Below, piece after piece: positions 27,701 to 37,205 of a stretch of 64,000 nt of DNA. Position 1 is the stretch's first letter, and every line of letters begins with the position of its first letter. Under the pieces are notes generated by a model. That model saw nothing but the letters and a program-made list of their open reading frames with translations, ran no database searches and was not told where the DNA came from. The translations under genes and the position numbers were made by a program. Origin of the DNA: Cyclina sinensis (Eukaryota; Mollusca; Bivalvia; Venerida; Veneridae); assembly GCA_012932295.1 (NCBI GenBank), contig JAAONU010000009.1, forward strand, positions 355,697 to 419,696, written 5' to 3'.

Positions 27701-30700
27701 CTTATGGTACCTTATAATATTTTAGCATAAATTTTAGAGCTTATGATACCTAATAATATTTTAACATAAACTTTAGAGCTTATGATACCTGATTATAGGT
27801 TAGCATAAACTTTCGAGCTTACAGTATTAAGCATACATTTTAAAGCTTGCAGTACCATGAAATATTTTAGCATAAACTTTAGAGCTTACAGTACCTAATA
27901 AAAATTTAGCATAAACTTTAGGGCTTACAATATTAAGCGTAAATTTTAAAGGTTGCAGTACGTTGAAATATTTTAGCATATATTTTAGAGCTTACGATAC
28001 CTTGTAATATTTTAGCATAAATTTTGTATTTGGTATGTTAATATTGTATACTGTTTTTTTCAAGACTGAGTGTAAATGCAACACCTGACTTCATGCCGAC
28101 GGCACTTGAAAAGATTGAAGAGTTTGTTGAAACTCTACACAGTAATAGAAAACCAGAGCACCATCAGGTTCGCCCGCACACAACACATGTATGTACATTA
28201 ATCAGGGAGTGAATGCAACAAAGATCCAAGTGCTATAGAATAAAGTAGCAGATAGCACTGTTTTTTGCATTCATCCCCTTTGATTTTTTTAACTAAGATA
28301 TTATTCTTGTAAACTAATGTATCTTTTTTAAACATACATGATTTTTTTTCTATAATTTAGACCTCAGTTCCTTTAAATCACTTATTATCAGCTGATTGTG
28401 AAATAATCAAAGTGGTCTTAAATTAATCAAACTTTATTCAATATTGCTTGCCTGCAAATTAATATTACATTTAAATGTATTGTATCCTGAGAAATTTAAA
28501 TATCCCCCCCCCCACCGAGTATTTTTTCTGATGATTTATTTTTCTATTTGACATACTATATTTCACACATACATGCACATAAAATGTTAAATTCCATTTA
28601 GTTAAATCTTATTATACATGACTTGGGGAAACAAGTTTTTGCCACATTTATTATATCCACTGGATGGCAAATTAAATTCCATTTTGTTAAATCTTATTAT
28701 ACATGACTTGGGAAACAAGTTTTTGCCACATTTATCATATCCACTAGATGGCTTCTTCCAAAACTCAAACCTGTATTTTAGCAGGTGTTGAATGCAAAAA
28801 TGTCACTGAATACTTCATACCTGGTGGGATTTCAGACCAATCACCTCTCCCATCATGAGTCTTAAAGGGTTCAAACCAGAACTCACCCTGAACGTGTGGA
28901 ATGCTGAAAAAAGCCAGTAGGGATGCTCACCCTTGGTGAGTTTCAGACCAGTCATCTCTCCCATAATGAGTCTTGTAGGGTTTAGATCAGAACTCATGCT
29001 GAAGGTGTGGAATGCTGGAAAACTCACAGAGACTCTCATACAAGATGGCTTTCAACCCTGGTGGGATTCAGACCATCCACCATCCCCTTCATGAGTCTTG
29101 AAAGGTTCAAACCAGAATTCACCCTAAAGGTGTGGAATGCTGGAAAACCCAGTGGAGACTCTCACCCTCGGTGGGATTCAGGCCAGACACCTCCGGATAG
29201 TGAGTGCAATGCTTTTACCCTTTGACTACAGCTCCTCATATTTGATTTGTTACAGGTGAAGAAGTTCGAAGCCTCTAGTGAGAAGACTCAGATAGACCTT
29301 CCATTCTCTGTGAACTATATGAGTAAAAGTGTCAAAACAGTACCATTCACACATGTTGACTTTGCTTCGTAAGCTTATATTTTCATTATAACTTTAAGGT
29401 GTTTTGATATTAAATGAAATACAGTCAAATCGGTCCTTTATACTCTTTATATTGGTGACATCAATTCCTGTTTTCTTAGAAGAATTACATTTTTGTTGTA
29501 ATGCAACTTTTGTTTCGAGGAACCAGAACTGATGGGGGAAAAATGATTTTTTTATAACACTGTGAATTTGTTCGATTTTGATTCATGCAATTGGTTATCG
29601 ACTGTACAATCATATCCTTTTTCTAACATTGTGTGTTCATTTACTCTCTGTTTTATCTCTCCTATTATTATTAAAAGTTACGTCGTATGGCTGTTTACAG
29701 TCTGAGTTCTGAAGTGAAATTAAAAAAAATAAAAAACAACACAGATCAGAGTCTGCTTTTGGTCACAGAGTAGCGTTACTAGTGAAGTGATTATCAAGTT
29801 CAGGATGTATGAAATATATAGGCATAGTAGATAAAAGTATTAAAATCCATCTAACAATTTTTATAAAACAGTGGTTGGGGTGGTATATGGGTAATCCCAT
29901 ACCCACCTTCAGATGTGCCTGACCCTGTGCAGGCATCTGGATTTGGGCTTGTGTGTATACATATCTTGGGCTGTATGCAGAAGTGTTTTGTCTCTAAACT
30001 TTATATTCATATAAACAAAGATTTGTACTCATTCGATTCCTTTTGAGCAAAACAAAAAATTCCAGACAGTGGTGAGTGGTCTACACTCTACAGTCTCCAC
30101 AAAAATATGTGAATAAATATCATAAAAACATTTCATTGTTTATTTCAGTTTGAGGGTGTTAGCACGCTTGTTGTCATGGAAATATCTGCACAGAGAAATA
30201 CGGGAGAAAGGTGGGGCGTATGGGGGCGGAGCTAACTGTCAGAATGGGATTTTAAGTTTCTTTTCCTATAGGTTTGTCAGCTATGTTTTTATATATGTGA
30301 TATCTTATCATCATACAACCATGGCATAATCATTGAATCTTAATGCAAGAATTTTTGATGTCGGGATTTTTTGCAAAAATGTTTTGAGCTCATTAGAGGT
30401 GTTGGCTTTGTTGACACAAAATAAATATATAATACTATGCATCGGTGATAAATTGATCAACTTGTGACAGAAGAATGGAAATTTTAAAACCTGTGTCTAG
30501 AATCAATCTTATTTGATATTGTGTGCATATAATTAGGTCACTAATTTATGATGTATGGAAAATTCGAAAGGTTAAATTGTTGATGTTTCCTACTGTTTGT
30601 AGAGATCCTAACTCAATGGAAACACTAGAGGTCTTTGACAGGTCAGTACAATGGGCTGCGGCAGGGGAATTCACAGATACAGACGTAGACGAGGCCAAGA

Positions 30701-33700
30701 TTACAGTATTTCAGCAGGTTAGTATACCTTGAGCCTTACTGTACTAAAAAAGTCCTGTTTTCGAGTCTCTTCATTAAAACCGAATATGAAAAAAAATGAG
30801 TCTCAGCAAATATCCATACTGAAAAGGTTCCAGTTTTTTTATCATTTATTGGCTGTGGTGCTAATTCGGTTATAATTAATTTGTCACCCTTGAATAGACA
30901 TTTCTATCAAACAGGTATCTACAAATTATCTTGGTTGATAATGATACATCTTCATTATTATGAAACTGCAGATAAATGGGTTATAAAAGTTGCTGGAATT
31001 ACAAATACAGCCAGTAGGCAACCTAGTTGAGTGTTCACAAAGGGGAGATGTTTAACAATATCCGTATGTTGTTTAAAATAACTGGCTACTTGTGAAATAA
31101 AATAGCGTATGGTAGGTATTGTCTAAAAAAACTCGCCTGCAGTTTGGTGTATATAACAGAGGTTGCTAAATCTCATTAGGGGTGAGAGCTTCCACTGACG
31201 TTCTGCATTCCACACTTACAGTCCAAGTATTGGTATGAATCCAGTAAACAATTATTGAGTGGGATTTGATTTGTCCATTGGATATGGTAAAATAGGTTTA
31301 AAGTGTTTTACACTTTCCTAATTCCAGTAATAAAATATGGAAGTCAGACATTATGCATCATATAATATAAAAGATGAAAATGTTTCACAAAAGATTTGAA
31401 TCACATTCATTTAAATAAGTCAAGGGAATTAGAAAAAAATGATAAAAATGAAATAAAGGGAAGTAATAGAAATGTAAGAAATCAAGTTATCTGCACATTG
31501 AAAAATAATTGAAAAAAAGATTAATGTACTCTCAAAGGTACCTAATGTAATCACTGTGTGATGTATTTGTAATTCAGATGAAATAGGCTCAAGATACGTT
31601 TTTATTGAAGTTACAGAAATTTATATATATATTATTTTAATTATAATTGTTCTGTAGTCATGAAACTTTTCAACGCTGAATCACATGTCTCTTATGTGAT
31701 GCTGTCTATTTTTATATGCTTGGACGACTCCAAGTGATAGCCCTGATATTTCTGTGTAGCATCTTGAAGGAATATTGCCTGATTAAACCATTATTTGAAT
31801 TTTTTTAAATTTCACTTAATGTCCCCAAGTGGTGTGGGAGACATTGTTTTTGTACTCTGTAAGTCACAAAGTTTGTCTGCGTTTCTTCTTTATAATTGCT
31901 GGTTGGATTTCAGTGGAACTTGCTATGTTTATTTGGTAAAAACCTAGTTTGGGGATTTTCTGCAAAGTTATGGGCCTTGATTTGTCCAAATTTTAACACA
32001 TATTGGCATATCTCCATAACTAACTGTCTGATTTTTAGGAATGATTTATAGCAAGTGTAGTTAAGATATTATTGATGTGTTCCAATCAGCTGATATTAAG
32101 TGGAGTTATGGTTCTTGATTTGTCCATGGGTATATCTCAATAACCACATGTGGGATTTTGACATAACTTGTAGTCTGGTCAGTTGAGTTTTAGTTGTGGC
32201 CCTTGATTTGTCCAAATTTGAATACATTTAGGCATGCCTCTGTAACCACAGATCTGATTTTGAGGAAACTTCGCAGGAATGATTTTAAGTGAGAGTACTT
32301 GTGCATGCTTTTGTTGTGTCCTGGTCAGGTTATTTTGAGCAAAGTTACAGCCCTTGATTTGTCTAAATTTGAGTACAGTTGAGCAAATCCTTAACTGCTG
32401 GTTAGATTTTGATGAAACTTCATAGCACTGATCATTAGCAAGTATAGTATAGTTATACATTACCGGTATTGGCTTACACTGGTCGGTCAAATTTTTAGCT
32501 GCCCCTGATAACCATAATTCTTCATGGTTAAATGACATGAGTGGGAGACATATGTTTTTACTCAAAAATAATCTCAACTTTTATTTAGTTCATTTATGAA
32601 AAAATATAACTTAAGAAATGCAAATGAATAATAATTTCTTAAATTTGTAATTGTAGAAAGAAGTTTTTATGCGTTGTTTTGATTTTAGGATGGGTTAATT
32701 TTTTTTCTACACATGAACATTATTTATACAAGGAAAGTATTGTATGAACTTCTGTTTGTGACAGACCAGAGCAATGCATCAGAAATAATTCCAGACCTCA
32801 TTTGTTGCTAACTAATGCTTGCTGGGTCATGGGTAGCTTGAAACACAAGGCTCTGGGCCACTGAGTCAAAGAATAATTATGTTGAGATTTTTGGATTTTT
32901 GAATTTTTGGAGGATGTCTTTTAATACTTTGCATTATATCTTCAGACAGATAAGCCGGTTCCCCCAGGTCAGATTGGTTCCACTCTGTTCCTGAATAATA
33001 TATCAGATCCCATGAGACAGGAGGCCAGGAACCAGCTGTTTGCTGTAACAAGGGATAGTTTAGTAGAAGTAACCCAGAAGTGAGTATAATGAATACATGC
33101 ATGAGTAGCTTGACCAATGACCTTTTGCTTACTTCTGTAATGTATACAAACTTCATGATACAGTGAGTAAAATGTGTAAATATTGTTGTTGTGAAATGTT
33201 GAGCTATCCATTGTTACTTCAGCCTTATCAGTATGATAAAATTCTGAATGATAGGATCTATATTGGCATATAATCACCTTAAACTGAACATGCATTCATG
33301 GTTCAGTGGTAACACACAGAACATGTTGTCCAGGGGTCACAAGTATGTTTCAGCTCTCTACCAACAACACTTGTGTTTTCATTGAAATATAACTTGCACT
33401 ATTCACTGCTACCTTAGAAACACTAAACTTTTCTGTGAGGGCATCAGTCCTATGTGAAACGGGTACCAGTAATGAATAACAGAGAGCAGGAAGAAGAAAA
33501 TTCTATAAATATAATGTAAATAATTTATATATGGTACAATAACATAATAAGGAAACTGGTACCAACATTGGAAAGCAAACAAGATATAAAAGATAGTGAT
33601 ACATGATATATTATTTATACATTATACAGTTACATAATCAGGCGATGCTTGGAACCGGTTCTGACAATAACAGGAAACAGACAGTGATTATATTAATTTT

Positions 33701-33806
33701 TTTCAGGTACTTGCTACCAGGGAAAAAACCATCTTCCATATCCTTCCTGGGACCTGAAAATGAAAGCGTGTCTGGTAACAAGGAATGGAAAATCATCAAG
33801 GAGTGA
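6744..33806 (+). CDS. PITRM1: Presequence protease, mitochondrial (PITRM1/PreP), 25 exons
   Basis: Zinc metalloprotease of family M16C that degrades cleaved targeting presequences and other short peptides in the mitochondrial matrix. Coding exons: 6744-6787, 8530-8656, 9976-10082, 10430-10581, 11956-12070, 12861-12957, 13361-13521, 14861-14987, 16592-16680, 17659-17787, 18103-18313, 19422-19556, 20427-20565, 21521-21637, 22461-22590, 23798-23918, 25119-25195, 25826-25991, 26662-26762, 28065-28188, 29256-29368, 30149-30271, 30603-30717, 32946-33079, 33707-33806. All introns are GT-AG and phases agree at every junction. The sum is 3054 nt, or 1017 residues plus TGA (human: 1037). Visible motifs: basic leader, HILEH (108-112, zinc ligands and catalytic Glu), NEMKG with ligand Glu209, and [10 protein letters not shown] with Arg879 and Tyr885. 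The stretch joining exons 20 and 21 is shorter than in human. Only exon 1 is uncertain. Confidence 0.95.
7415..8160 (+). repeat. Hairpin-headed modular repeat, two copies
   Basis: Two diverged copies (from about 7415 and 7830) each begin with a short ctac...gtag hairpin and a gtctgtctgtccgtc run. They continue with ggtgcaatttcatccaaac and gagttatggccctttaatg. This dispersed repeat style recurs eight more times in the window. Located in PITRM1 intron 1. Confidence 0.8.
8530..8656 (+). CDS. PITRM1: PITRM1 exon 2
   Basis: Bounded by acctcag and gtaaga. It encodes the rest of the leader and the start of the mature protein, including [12 protein letters not shown], which matches the family's GDKIHGFTV-type opening strand. 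It ends exactly on a codon. Confidence 0.9.
9269..9591. mobile_element. MITE-like element with 23-bp terminal inverted repeats
   Basis: Begins gcagaccttttcacaaaaaa and ends with its exact complement ttttttgtgaaaaggtctgc; the ends match for 23 bases. The 323-bp interior is AT-rich, with many short inverted pieces (taagatttt, aaatctta) and no coding. I could not define a clear target-site duplication. Located in PITRM1 intron 2. Confidence 0.8.
10430..10581 (+). CDS. PITRM1: PITRM1 exon 4: zinc-binding HILEH
   Basis: Encodes [20 protein letters not shown] and the following [10 protein letters not shown] segment. HILEH is the inverted HxxEH zinc motif of M16 proteases: two His ligands and the catalytic Glu. 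Human PITRM1 carries HILEH at residues 104-108; here it falls at 108-112. Confidence 0.97.
10662..11292. repeat. 27-bp minisatellite in PITRM1 intron 4
   Basis: About 22 copies of a 27-bp unit, atgatccctggtcaagcctg plus tcatgat. Because 27 is a multiple of three and the unit has no stops, both strands show reading frames of over 200 residues (repeating MIPGQACHD and MTGLTRDHI); these are repeat artefacts. Confidence 0.95.
12861..12957 (+). CDS. PITRM1: PITRM1 exon 6: third zinc ligand
   Basis: Encodes QEGWRLEHE and [11 protein letters not shown]; the Glu of NEMKG is the third zinc ligand of M16C enzymes. The donor TTTT|GTAAGT is followed by further copies of the same donor at 12975, 12996 and 13013. 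The first gives the family-consistent join to exon 7; later ones run into an in-frame TAA. Confidence 0.95.
12950..13030 (+). repeat. Tandem copies of the exon 6 splice donor
   Basis: The segment ttttgtaagtta plus gggg or similar is repeated about four times, with GT dinucleotides at 12958, 12975, 12992 (GTATGT), 12996 (GTAAGT) and 13013. Spacing is 17 bp, with a 4-bp insertion before the last copy. Confidence 0.85.
13669..14525 (+). repeat. Hairpin-headed modular repeat, about three modules
   Basis: Opens with tatgccccccaagggaggcg (hairpin) and a gtccgtcagtcggtctg run, then about three modules of roughly 220-250 bp containing tttgaccttgacccctg and ccaaaaactttaacattg. It closes with ttacagtgacagttcca. 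A second hairpin start (ggaagggaggcatatagttt) sits near 14100. Located in PITRM1 intron 7. Confidence 0.8.
15790..16485 (+). repeat. Modular repeat (gagttattgcccctt type)
   Basis: Three to four diverged modules with ccatgcaggcagtgcagag, ttattgcccc and cttgaac after a ggtcagtcggtcac run. It ends at atgactgttctagtttt. Located in PITRM1 intron 8. Confidence 0.7.
16755..16990 (+). repeat. tRNA-derived SINE
   Basis: An A-box-like tccagtggtaaggcaac and a B-box-like ggtcatgaatttgatcccc form a tRNA-like head. A central segment (gacattaaactgagttcc, gagcatgg, aaccaagtgt) and a tail with gctttctgtatc follow. The tail is the complement of the motif in the minisatellite at 605-5795. Located in PITRM1 intron 9. 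Confidence 0.75.
18333..18950 (+). repeat. Hairpin-headed modular repeat, three 145-bp modules
   Basis: Opens with tacccccgaaatgaagttta and gggggta (hairpin) and a ggtcggtcaggcggtctg run, then three close modules of about 146 bp with ataacttgaaaactactggt and attgccctttattggttttc. It ends gatagctctagttt. Located in PITRM1 intron 11. Confidence 0.85.
20145..20300 (+). repeat. SINE fragment
   Basis: Contains gtactggtttgaacccagga and ttatcaagtgggatt, shared in order with the fragment at 31140-31280 and, reversed, with the repeats at 28795-29245. The ggtttgaaccc piece resembles a Pol III B box. Located in PITRM1 intron 12. Confidence 0.6.
20427..20565 (+). CDS. PITRM1: PITRM1 exon 13, with multiplied donor site
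   Basis: Encodes [20 protein letters not shown] through KIFQLG, the linker region after the N-terminal half. Its donor TTAG|GTAGGT lies in a four-copy 18-bp tandem repeat, so equal donors also lie at 20584, 20602 and 20620. Using a later copy adds six, twelve or eighteen residues (GRLFQL units) without changing frame. The shortest form aligns best with the family. Confidence 0.93.
20554..20625 (+). repeat. 18-bp repeat x4 across an exon-intron boundary
   Basis: Four copies of tattccagttaggtaggt, identical apart from the edges. Each copy contains a complete donor TTAG|GTAGGT, at 20566, 20584, 20602 and 20620. The first copy straddles the end of exon 13. Confidence 0.97.
20855..21250. repeat. 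A/C-rich minisatellite in PITRM1 intron 13
   Basis: About 15 irregular copies of acaaaatacaaggcagtgca plus caca extensions (22-32 bp). Almost stop-free on both strands, so many overlapping apparent frames arise; none is a gene. Confidence 0.92.
22461..22590 (+). CDS. PITRM1: PITRM1 exon 15, with multiplied donor site
   Basis: Encodes [20 protein letters not shown] and the following [10 protein letters not shown] segment. The donor ACCAG|GTAAAT is repeated twice more at 17-bp steps (22608 and 22625, the last as GTAAGC). Only the first keeps frame with exon 16; the other two place TAA immediately after the AGG codon. Confidence 0.95.
22576..22629 (+). repeat. 17-bp repeat x3 across an exon-intron boundary
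   Basis: Three copies of gtgataaccaggtaaat, the last ending gtaagc. Donors fall at 22591, 22608 and 22625, starting at the end of exon 15. Confidence 0.97.
23119..23712 (+). repeat. Hairpin-headed modular repeat, two 165-bp modules
   Basis: Opens with atgcctccacaaagtgggga and gcat (hairpin) and a gtccgtccatccgtacgtac run, then two nearly identical modules with ttgtgaacgcaactcctctt and aattatggccctttgttgat. The end (ggacacagttctagttc) lies after a unique stretch. Located in PITRM1 intron 15. Confidence 0.85.
24136..24258. repeat. 41-bp repeat x3
   Basis: Three near-identical copies beginning tttgacattataggcaaacc and ending gaagagtatcta. Located in PITRM1 intron 16. Confidence 0.93.
24365..24395. 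repeat. Perfect 14-bp-arm hairpin
   Basis: cagagacatagata, a 3-base loop aca, then the exact complement tatctatgtctctg. Located in PITRM1 intron 16. Too short for a typical animal microRNA precursor. Confidence 0.9.
24955..25085 (+). repeat. tRNA-derived SINE head
   Basis: ggctgagtggtctagtgcat followed about 40 bases later by gagtttgaatcct has the spacing of Pol III A and B boxes. The acceptor region is not tRNA-like enough to call a gene. Located in PITRM1 intron 16. Confidence 0.6.
27330..28035. repeat. AT-rich 40-bp minisatellite in PITRM1 intron 19
   Basis: About 16 diverged copies of taataatattttagcataaa, ttttagagcttatggtacc. Ends about 30 bases before the exon 20 acceptor. Confidence 0.92.
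28585..28754. repeat. 85-bp tandem duplication
   Basis: Two near-identical copies beginning attccattt and gttaaatcttattatacatg, then acttggg, and ending tatccactggatggc. Located in PITRM1 intron 20. Confidence 0.9.
28795..29245 (-). repeat. SINE-derived tandem array, about 3.5 units of 120 bp
   Basis: Read on the minus strand, the right edge (29245-29165) is a tRNA-like head, ggagctgtagtcaaagggta with a B-box-like ggcctgaatccc. The following body (agcattccacacctt, ggtttgaacc, gactcatgatgggagaggtg) is repeated about 3.5 times. Located in PITRM1 intron 20, ending 10 bases before the exon 21 acceptor. Confidence 0.75.
30149..30271 (+). CDS. PITRM1: PITRM1 exon 22: C-terminal [10 protein letters not shown]
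   Basis: Encodes [18 protein letters not shown]. The Arg and Tyr in this segment help hold substrate in the closed chamber of M16C proteases. It joins exon 23 to give SYRDPN, as in the human protein. Confidence 0.96.
31140..31280 (+). repeat. SINE fragment
   Basis: tctgcattccacacttacag, ggtatgaatccag and ttattgagtgggattt follow the same order as the body units at 28795-29245 and the fragment at 20145-20300. Located in PITRM1 intron 23. Confidence 0.55.
31818..32555 (+). repeat. Hairpin-headed modular repeat
   Basis: Opens with aatgtccccaagtggtgtgg and gagacatt (hairpin), then diverged modules with gttatggcccttgatttgtc and ggcatatctccataac. It ends near gagtgggagacatatg, complementary to the opening. 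Located in PITRM1 intron 23. Confidence 0.8.
33295..33480 (+). repeat. tRNA-derived SINE
   Basis: tggttcagtggtaacacac (A-box-like) and ggggtcacaagtatgtttc (weak B box) form the head; the downstream part includes tgagggcatcagtcctatg. Located in PITRM1 intron 24. Confidence 0.5.
33707..33806 (+). CDS. PITRM1: PITRM1 exon 25 and stop
   Basis: Last exon, encoding [20 protein letters not shown] and ending EWKIIKE before TGA at 33804-33806. LGPEN and the terminal Trp-Ile-Ile match the family C-terminus. Confidence 0.95.
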
Positions 33807-34000
33807 TATGGCTTTTAAGGGAGTTAACCTCACATTTTCAGTGCAAAAGGGGGACAACTCCATTCTGTATTAGTTATATGTATGGTGTGAATAGCATGTG
33901 GACTTAGGTTCCTTGTAGATTATTTAAGAATATACACTCAGATGAAAATTCTGTGCTGATTTGTGTTTCTTGCCTGTCAAAAAGACTTTTTCTTAAAAGT

Positions 34001-34006
34001 AATAAA
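34001..34006 (+). promoter_or_regulatory. Polyadenylation signal AATAAA for PITRM1 (first candidate)
   Basis: First AATAAA downstream of the stop, about 195 bases into the presumed 3' untranslated region. A second AATAAA lies at 34075-34080, so two cleavage sites are possible. Confidence 0.5.
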
Positions 34007-34490
34007 AGTGTTTAAAAGACAGTTATGACATAATTTACTATTCAAGATACATCTTATATCATGAGAAGTTATATAATAAATTCATCAGCATCTTGTGAAA
34101 GTAAAGTTTGTTTAATTGCATTGATATATCTGTGTAAAAGTTTATTGTGAGGGTTGTGAAAACTATTTAACAAGTGTTTAATTTTTTTTTTTCGGAAAAC
34201 ATGTACTGGTATTTCATGTCAGATAAAATAGATTTCATCAAAGGGTGATGAAGATACATGTACTATAATTTATTGGGTATCTAAAGGTTAAATAGTTTGA
34301 TTTTTATCTATTACCTAGATGATTCACTGTTTTTGGGCCACGAATTTACTCTTACTGAAAATTGTTCAGATGGCTTCATTTTTTTTTTTTTTTTTTTTAC
34401 AGCTTGACAAAATTGCATCCATTTTTTTCATTTTCTGTGCTAAAAACTCTAAACTTAAACTTTGTAAAATATCCTTTTTATACGCCCGTC

Positions 34491-35076
34491 TAAGACGGGA
34501 CGTATTATGGGATCACCCATGGAAGGCGGGCGGCATCCAGATGTTTGTCCAGAGCATAACTCCTACACTATCAAAGCTATTGACTTGAAACTTCATGGGT
34601 GGATAGATCTCATTGAGATGGAGTGCATTGCGCAGGAACCATCACTCTGCACTTCAGTTCATGATTTTTGAGTTATTCCCCTTTGTTTAAATTTCTTTCC
34701 GGAGCATAACTCCTACATTATTAAAGCTATTGACTCGAAGCTTGATACTTAGACATGCACTGCACAGGAACTGTAACGCTGTACTTCATGATTTTGGAGT
34801 TATGCCCCTTTGTTTCATTTTCTTGTCCGGAGCATAACTCCTACGTTATCAAAGCTATTGACTTGAAACTTCACAGGTGGATAGATCTCATTGAGACGGA
34901 GTGCAGTGCACAAGAACTGTCTCTGTACACTTCATGATTTTTGAGTTATTCTCCTTAGTTCAATTTTCATACTTGATGTTTGACTGGACTATACTCCTAC
35001 ATTATCAAAGCTATTGACGTGAAACTTTGTAGGTAGATAGATGTTATTGAGAAGAATTGCTCAGTTGACGGGCGTA
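34491..35076. mobile_element. Hairpin-headed modular element with 10-bp terminal inverted repeats
   Basis: Starts tacgcccgtctaagacggga, which is itself a hairpin, and ends gacgggcgta, the exact complement of the first ten bases. The interior holds four diverged modules of about 150 bp with gagcataactcctac, tcaaagctattgacttgaaa and gagttattcccctttg. No coding. It is the best-delimited member of this repeat style here. Confidence 0.75.
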
Positions 35077-35104
35077 TTTTGCTTCGCCTTTTTGCACTCT
35101 TGTT

Positions 35105-35980
35105 TTAAAATCTTTTCTAGATCATGTATATCACGGGTATGTTAAACAGTGCTTTTTGAAAGAAATTTTCAGTATAACAGATGCAACACGTAATTACATT
35201 TTTCACATGTTCATCAGAAAAAAGGCCACATCAATAATTCATTTAAGGTCCATGTTTAAAAACAAAAACAAAAAAAAGAGCTTTAACAACCTGTCAATGT
35301 TTTGGCAGAGGGAAGTTGGGGTGGGTATACATGGAACTTTTGACAGAAGACCTTACCCTACTGTTGGGAGTTTGACAGACAGAATGGTTACGAGTTCTTG
35401 AAAATAGACTTTTGCCGAAGAATTTTAGATCCCAGGTCATTTTGATACTTGAAGCATTTCCCTCTTAGGGGATTTTGACATTGCCGTTGCTCTAGGGTGG
35501 GGATATAAACTCTGAAAAATGAAAAGATGTCAAATTCCTGCCCCATCCCTGATTGATTGATGCATAATATGTTAAATCTAGTCAAACTCCGAGGGGATTA
35601 GTATTATATTGTATATCATTTAATCACATATTTTCTACAAAGGTAAGCTTTTCTGTCACACCTGATTTAGGTTATTGTCCTCAAATTTTATTAGATGCTC
35701 TACATATGCCCTCCTGGAATCATATCATGCCTCTATTTCAGTGCTTCATAATGTCATATCAATGATAACATTTTGTAAACAAATTTGCAGAATGGCAAAA
35801 CATCGATAAAAACAATTTAGAAATTGAATTTTCAAAATACATGTTTATCAGAATAAACAACAAAAGCTTTATAAATTTATGATAATAAGTTTATGGTAAG
35901 GCAGTTTTCTTATCAGCACCCAATGCTCCCGATATCACCCCTTTGACCTAAATCATCCATTGAGTTACACTAATTGCAGG
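35105..35980. other. No recognisable feature
   Basis: AT-rich sequence with short frames only; no coding, repeat or RNA signal that I can support. Confidence 0.4.
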
Positions 35981-37205
35981 CTGATATATGGTGTTTAGGA
36001 TGATACAGGGTTGCTGTCAGGCTGACAATCTTCTTAGCAATGAAAAGAGTAGCTTGAAGGGATGATATATGGTCTTGGGTTATGGGGTAGCTGAAGGGAT
36101 GATATATGGTCTTGGGAGATGATATGAGGTAGCTGGAGGGAGGGATGATATATGGTCTCAGCAATAATACTTGATAACTTTAGGGATGGAGGGATGATAC
36201 ATGGTCTTAGGAGATGATATGGGGTAGCTGGAGGGATGATATATGGTCTTGGGAGATGATATGAGGTAGCTGGAGGGAGGGATGATATATGGTCTTAGGA
36301 GATGATATGAGGTAGCTGGAGGGAGGGATGATACATGGTCTTAGGAGATGATATGGGGTAGCTGGAGGGATGATATATGGTCTTGGGAGATGATATGAGG
36401 TAGCTGGAGGGAGGGATGATATATGGTCTTAGGAGATGATATGGGGTAGCTGGAGGGATGATATATGGTCTTGGGAGATGATATGAGGTAGCTGGAGGGA
36501 GGGATGATACATGGTCTTAGGAGATGATATGGGGTAGCTGGAGGGATGATATATGGTCTTGGGAGATGATATGAGGTAGCTGGAGGGAGGGATGATATAT
36601 GGTCTCAGCAATAATACTTGATAACTTTAGGGATGGGTATCTGGGGATAATTTTGGGTAGCTTGAGGGATGATATATGGTCTCTGTGGGGATGATATTGG
36701 ATAGGCAAGGGATCATATATGGTCTCAGTGATGATATGGAGTAGCTTGAAGAATGATATAATGGTCTCTTGGGGTGATACTGGATAGGTGAGGGATCATA
36801 TATGGTCTAAGCGATGATATGGGGTAGCTTCAGGGATGATATGTGGTCTCTTGGGATGATACTGGATAGGTGAGGGATCATATGGTCTCGGCAATGATAC
36901 AGGTTGGCTTGAGGGATCATATGGTCTTCGCAATGATACAGGTTGGCTTGAGGGATCATATGGTCTTCGCAATGATACAGGTTGCCTTGAGGGATCATAT
37001 GGTCTTTGCAATGATACAGGTTGGCATGAGGGATCATATGGTCTTGGCAATGATACAGGTTGGCTTGAGGGATGATATTTGGCACAGTTATGATATTGGG
37101 TATCTTGAGGGATGATATATGTGGTGGAGGGATGATAATGGGTAGCATTAGGGGTGATATTTGGTCTCAGGGGGATTATGTGTGGTATCAAGATGGATGA
37201 TATAA
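35980..37205. repeat. Minisatellite with gggatgatatatggtctt units
   Basis: Units of about 40 bp (gatgatatatggtcttggga, gatgatatgaggtagctgga, ggga) combine into a higher-order repeat at 36190-36600. At 36870-37060 a 39-bp variant, catatggtcttcgcaatgat plus acaggttggcttgaggg, is repeated about five times. Apparent frames of up to 131 residues are artefacts. Confidence 0.93.
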
